Source: Trichopria drosophilae
Taxonomy: Eukaryota > Arthropoda > Insecta > Hymenoptera > Diapriidae
Length of the DNA: 64,000 bases
Assembly (NCBI GenBank): GCA_030407085.1
Contig: CM059582.1
Span: 19,201,501 to 19,265,500, forward strand
Direction: 5' to 3'
A model generated the notes under the pieces. It had not been told where the DNA came from, searched no databases, and saw nothing but the letters and a program-made list of their open reading frames with translations. The position numbers were made by a program, and so were the translations under genes. Below, piece after piece: positions 59,905-64,000 of the stretch (within the stretch, counting starts at the first letter, position 1; the number at the start of each line of letters is the position of its first letter).

Positions 59905-62800
59905 GCTTGAATAGCTTCGGAATAGCGGTAGTCTGGAATTTAATATTTTATATCGCATTAAACCGAAGTTCCTTCCACTTTAGAATAATGATGTATGTTA
60001 ATTTTTGTTTTATTAAATAAAGTTCACTATACTTTTACTAACGCATTAGCATGTTTGTGCGATGGTACATTAGATGTTACAAAGTGGAAAATAATTTTCT
60101 CTTGAATCTCTATTAAATTGTCGACATTTCATAAATCATTTTGGTAGACAATTATCATTAAGGAGAATTAAGCAGGTATTTAAATAGAACCCCTGTCTTC
60201 ATGCCTCATTACTTCAGAATCCTGAAAAAATGTCTTTTTACATGTGTGTTTTGTCTTCACTTACGAAATTCGACTTATCTTTTAGGTAAATAAGTCATGG
60301 TCAAGAAAATCTCAAAGTTTTGACATTTATGTCGTGCTTCATTCAATAAGTCTAATTCTTGTACTCATCGACTCTGTTTTTACCCTTTCCGATGAGTACA
60401 ATTTTCTGACAGTGAAGCCGCTACTAGACATTTGCTCAGCATGTAATCAGACATTGGAACTCAGCAGTAAAGTGTGATAAATTTCGTCGATTTATGGTTA
60501 TTGCTGATAAGTTGAACATCTTATTTCTAAGTCGTTTAATTAATTGTCACTATGAGGACAAAGAATAAACTCGTAGAAACTCATGGAAAATGGTCGAATT
60601 TCCACCGTGCATGATTGACAAATTCCTCACTTAGTAGCCTTTCGAACGCCATTTAAAAATTCTCCGATTAACGATTCATGAAGCATTCTATTTGTCATTA
60701 GATATAAAAGGATTGCAAAATAAGACTTATTACAGCATGGAAAGTAAAAATCCAAAAGGTTTTTTAGGAAGAAAATAAAATTTTTTTATTTTTTAGCTCG
60801 AGCGGCGAAACTAACCAGTCCGACAAAACCAACAACTAAGAATAAGCTCTACCACATCAGTTCAACTACACAAAATGAAGGGTTTGGTACTTTAGTTTGA
60901 CCCGAGAGCAAAAGCAATAGTTCCTCTAACTTAAGTTTTTCGTATTATGACGTTTCATTCGAGTCTTTTAGTATGTCACCTGACACTTTAATGCTCTTGC
61001 TTAAACGGGATGCAGAAAAGATACTCATTACATAATTGTGGAGTACCATTTTTAACAGGAACTTACGGATGCATTGTTTAAAACGATGGGTCTAGGTGAA
61101 CAGTTTTGGTCCCTGCAACGAATTGTGAAGGTAAAATATAACAAGTATTCTGTAACAAAATTTAATTCCTCATCTCAGAATTTTTACCAGAAAGTCATCG
61201 TAAGTCAATAGAATATTGTTTCTTGCAAACTTAACGATGCTTCATTATTTCCTCTTTTCTCTCCCTCGTTATAGAACATAAATCTATATATGACATAATA
61301 TATAGAAAGCCCAGTGCTAATTCAAGTCTGATCAATTTCTTCCTTGCTACTTACATAGACAACCTATCCACAATCTCAATTATAACGATTCCCAGGTGTC
61401 CTAGTCTCCATTGGAGAGTTAACAGGATACATGTTTTCTCTCCATTAAAAAGAGTTTTCTTTCCCCATAAGCACTTGGTTCTGAAATTGTCACCGGTTTG
61501 TAATACCTCCTGACTACCCTAGCGTATAAGTAATCGCTGATTGCTTGTTTTATCCTTTTAGTTTGGTCAACCTAGTGTTTATTTGCTGCAGATCCTGTCT
61601 ATGAGATATTGATGTACATTTTCAAAATAAATTTTACATACCAGTGTAAAGTACTAAACACTCGTACAGAATATAGAAAATAGACAGTTCGTATTTGTAT
61701 GGAGTTAAAAAAATCATATTTGGACTAATTTATGATATTATATTACTTATAGAGCATCAGAGGGATGAATCACCATACGCTGTCAACATTTTCTCCCTTC
61801 CCCTCTCTGCGAGAATCATTTTGATGACACATTGCGAATGCATTTATATTATTGACTGTTATGCGGCGAAGTTCTTAAGATGTCGGTAGTTTTCTGGGTT
61901 CTGAAGGGTATAAATTTGGGAATACTGTGGTATTCCCTTTCTCACTTCATCTCCAAAACGTGTCAAGCACGGACGTTTGTCGAGCTCTCCAAAGCAACAG
62001 TTAATCTACAACCAAACGATCGAAAACTTGAGTGAATTACGACGTGCTGTTTGTTTTAAAACACGCATGGAAAAATAGCTTATTGAAGCCACCGAATAAA
62101 ATTCTACATATACCGAGGAGTGCCTAATATAGTGCTCGGGTGCATTTACTTTCTCGGCAAATAAAACGGTAAGCCGTTTAGCCTCTCTTATGAAAATAAT
62201 ATTCATAAGATCAATTTTACATATGATAGATTCTCATCATCTTGTGTGTATCGTCTATGGAAACAACTGAGGGTCAGCTCCTTGAATCAATCCGCATGGT
62301 GATAAATTAAAAAAAAAACACAATTGGACCAATTTCTTCACAACGAAATCCATATCCACCAATTAAGAGGGCTGACGTAAGTGACCTTTATTGTTAACGT
62401 GAAAAATGGGAGAAAAAAGAAGAAGTTTCGTTAGGAAACTGCAGCAAAACCAACGGGCAGAAAAACAAATTTTTTAAAGAAAGTGTGCCTTCTCGCGTTC
62501 GATAAAAGACAATTTCAAGAATTTATAATTCAATCTTTATGTTTAGTAGTGTTTTTTACAAAATAGTGTTTAAAATAAGTGTAATTGATATGTTGCAATA
62601 TAATAATAATTTCGAATATTATAATTTTTTGACATCCCTTAAATAATTTGAACCTACATGGGATAATGGGCTAGTTGAGGTTCCAGTATTGTTTTTGCCG
62701 AAGTAAGGGTCTTTAAAAATAATGACTTGGTCTGATCACTTGGTTATCTGGGATGAACTCAATCATATTACACTATTGGATAATCAAAAAAAACACATTT
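59905..62800. other. AT-rich stretch, nothing recognised
   Basis: Frames of 66 codons or fewer and no delimitable repeat. Confidence 0.45.
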
Positions 62801-62804
62801 AGAA

Positions 62805-63059
62805 ATGTTTGAAAGATGCTCATGCGGTTTTTTGATATCACATGAAGACCTGAAAGTGGCAACATACGAAAACCCTGTCATGAATAATCAAATAAATAAA
62901 TATATCAGTTTCGAAATGTGGCCATTTGTAAGGAGGTCGCAACATAGATGTCTCTGCATCAAAAAGTTCCTGACGAAATGCACGACCCCCTCAAGCCTTT
63001 TGGCCATTCTGCAAGTGGAGATAAAGCAACGAATCGCTTCAGAGTCTGCTCGGTATTAG
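62805..63059 (+). other. Open frame of 84 codons, unrecognised
   Basis: The peptide (starts MFERCSCGFLIS, contains KCTTPSSLLAIL) has a more protein-like composition than most frames here and sits in a moderately GC-rich patch. There is no ribosomal or splice context, no family resemblance and no neighbour to support it. It is more likely chance or an exon fragment than a complete gene. Confidence 0.2.
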
Positions 63060-64000
63060 GTGCAAAAGCCGACTGAATTATGAGAGGTAATAAATTTCAA
63101 ATATTGGAGCCCAGGCGCTCTATCTCTCTTCGACTATCCCGACTTTGTATGCTATATCTCCAAGTCTTCTCGCCAGAATGGTTCTCCGGTGAAAGATCTG
63201 AATATTTTTCTCGCCTAAATTTCCCAAGTTTGATACTTTTGTAAGAGATGTTCAGGAAGTTACGTAACGTTCCTTTTGCCTCAAGAATGTGTGATATTCA
63301 ATATGAAAAACATGAAAATTTGTAGAATATATATCTCGCAAAGTATAAAAAGCCGAGTTAGATGAATTACTAACATGTATTGTAAACTGTTGAATTACAT
63401 ATATAGACAATAATAAAAAAAGGAGAATTTAACTACATTTTTATTTTAATAACTTTAAAGTACCATTTAGAAATAATTCAGTTAAAAAGCATGAGCATAC
63501 CACGTCTGTCGAATAAAGTGGTCTATTATAAATATGACAAATGACCAGGTATTCCCGAACTCTGATTTTTTAATCATTCCTCGCATGAAAGATGCCTTCA
63601 GGAAGTCGTGAAGCGCTGGAGGTCTCAGATTGCGAGCATTTTGCAACGATAAATTTTGACCAGTACCGTATCTCGCAGCAATCGGGCCACGGGCCGCTGC
63701 AAAAGCGTTCCCGAAGGAAATATAACTCCTTCGGGTTCTTCCTTGGCCTCTGGTTCGAGTACTCCCTCTTAGACTTTCCTTCCTTTTCACTCCAACGTTT
63801 CTGTTTCCTTCGGGAAGTTCTTACTTCGTTTCACCTTCGGTAATATCCATACAAAACCTCTGTATTTTAATAGGAGCTCGTAAAATATAAAGAAAATTAA
63901 AAATTCATGTATACCCAAGAAATTTAGATCTCCGTCCGGCTTGGCGAACGAACTGCAGTTTTTCAAATTCTCTTTCGCTTTTCCTTCCGGGGTATTCTAC
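63060..64000. other. GC-richer segment at the window edge, no gene recognised
   Basis: 63.09-63.25 kb and 63.58-64.0 kb have raised GC. Frames at 63482-63790 (minus) and 63592-63843 (plus) overlap on opposite strands and have no motif. The window ends inside this segment. Confidence 0.3.

Noticed and set aside
1..64000. CRISPR arrays, bacterial operons, rRNA genes
   Set aside because: No regularly spaced identical repeats with unique spacers, no operon-like gene packing and no recognisable rRNA core sequence. The composition and element content are eukaryotic.

Overview
This is AT-rich eukaryotic DNA, most likely from an insect. The pointers are arthropod-type (CCTAA/TTAGG)n telomere-like tracts, a CR1-group LINE with a CAAAT-type 3' microsatellite, TTAA-bounded piggyBac-like miniature elements and many foldback elements. 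Hymenoptera would fit, but the sequence does not prove it. I found no host protein gene that I can name. The window reads as intergenic or large-intron DNA built from layers of old and recent transposable elements, with islands of higher GC between them that carry no convincing long reading frame.

Layout. 1-7.4 kb: AT-rich DNA with a decayed tandem repeat at the left edge and one GC-richer, purine-rich island near 2.2-2.9 kb. 7.4-8.9 kb: GC-richer block with a repeated ~20-bp motif, a possible exon and a possible solo LTR. 9.4-16.1 kb: tandem repeats, GGACGTCC-type palindrome clusters, a 1.2-kb terminal-inverted-repeat (TIR) element and a small MITE. 16.2-19.3 kb: several GC/CpG-richer islands. 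19.86-20.80 kb: a clean piggyBac-like MITE with TTAA flanks, followed by a decayed relative. 25.5-37 kb: the densest repeat zone. It holds two copies of a ~575-bp repeat, a CT microsatellite, a 1.5-kb foldback with a protein-like remnant in its loop, a ~70-bp tandem repeat, a nested MITE, and a 1.9-kb palindromic piggyBac-like element. 39.4-40.7 kb: another long-TIR element. 42.1-48.2 kb: a nearly complete LINE on the minus strand, next to a decayed LINE tail and MITE arms. 48.2-53.2 kb: an AT microsatellite, a strong hairpin, a telomere-like tract, a minisatellite and two more copies of the MITE with 8-bp target duplications. 53-64 kb: mostly featureless AT-rich DNA with a possible 3' exon near 54.7 kb, piggyBac-like debris at 57 kb and GC-richer islands at 59.4 and 63.1 kb.

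The best-supported coding sequence is the LINE. ORF1 has a PHD-like zinc finger and ORF2 has an endonuclease and a reverse transcriptase. Both lie in one continuous reading frame of about 1,378 codons, interrupted by only three in-frame stops and no frameshift, so this copy is probably fairly young but dead. The most informative structural result is a MITE family present three times (32.8, 52.5 and 52.9 kb). Its shared TIR starts GGGTGCACCTCAAAAACCCG, and its 8-bp target duplications match at 8/8, 7/8 and 6/8 positions. One copy carries a nested repeat flanked by an exact 25-bp direct repeat.
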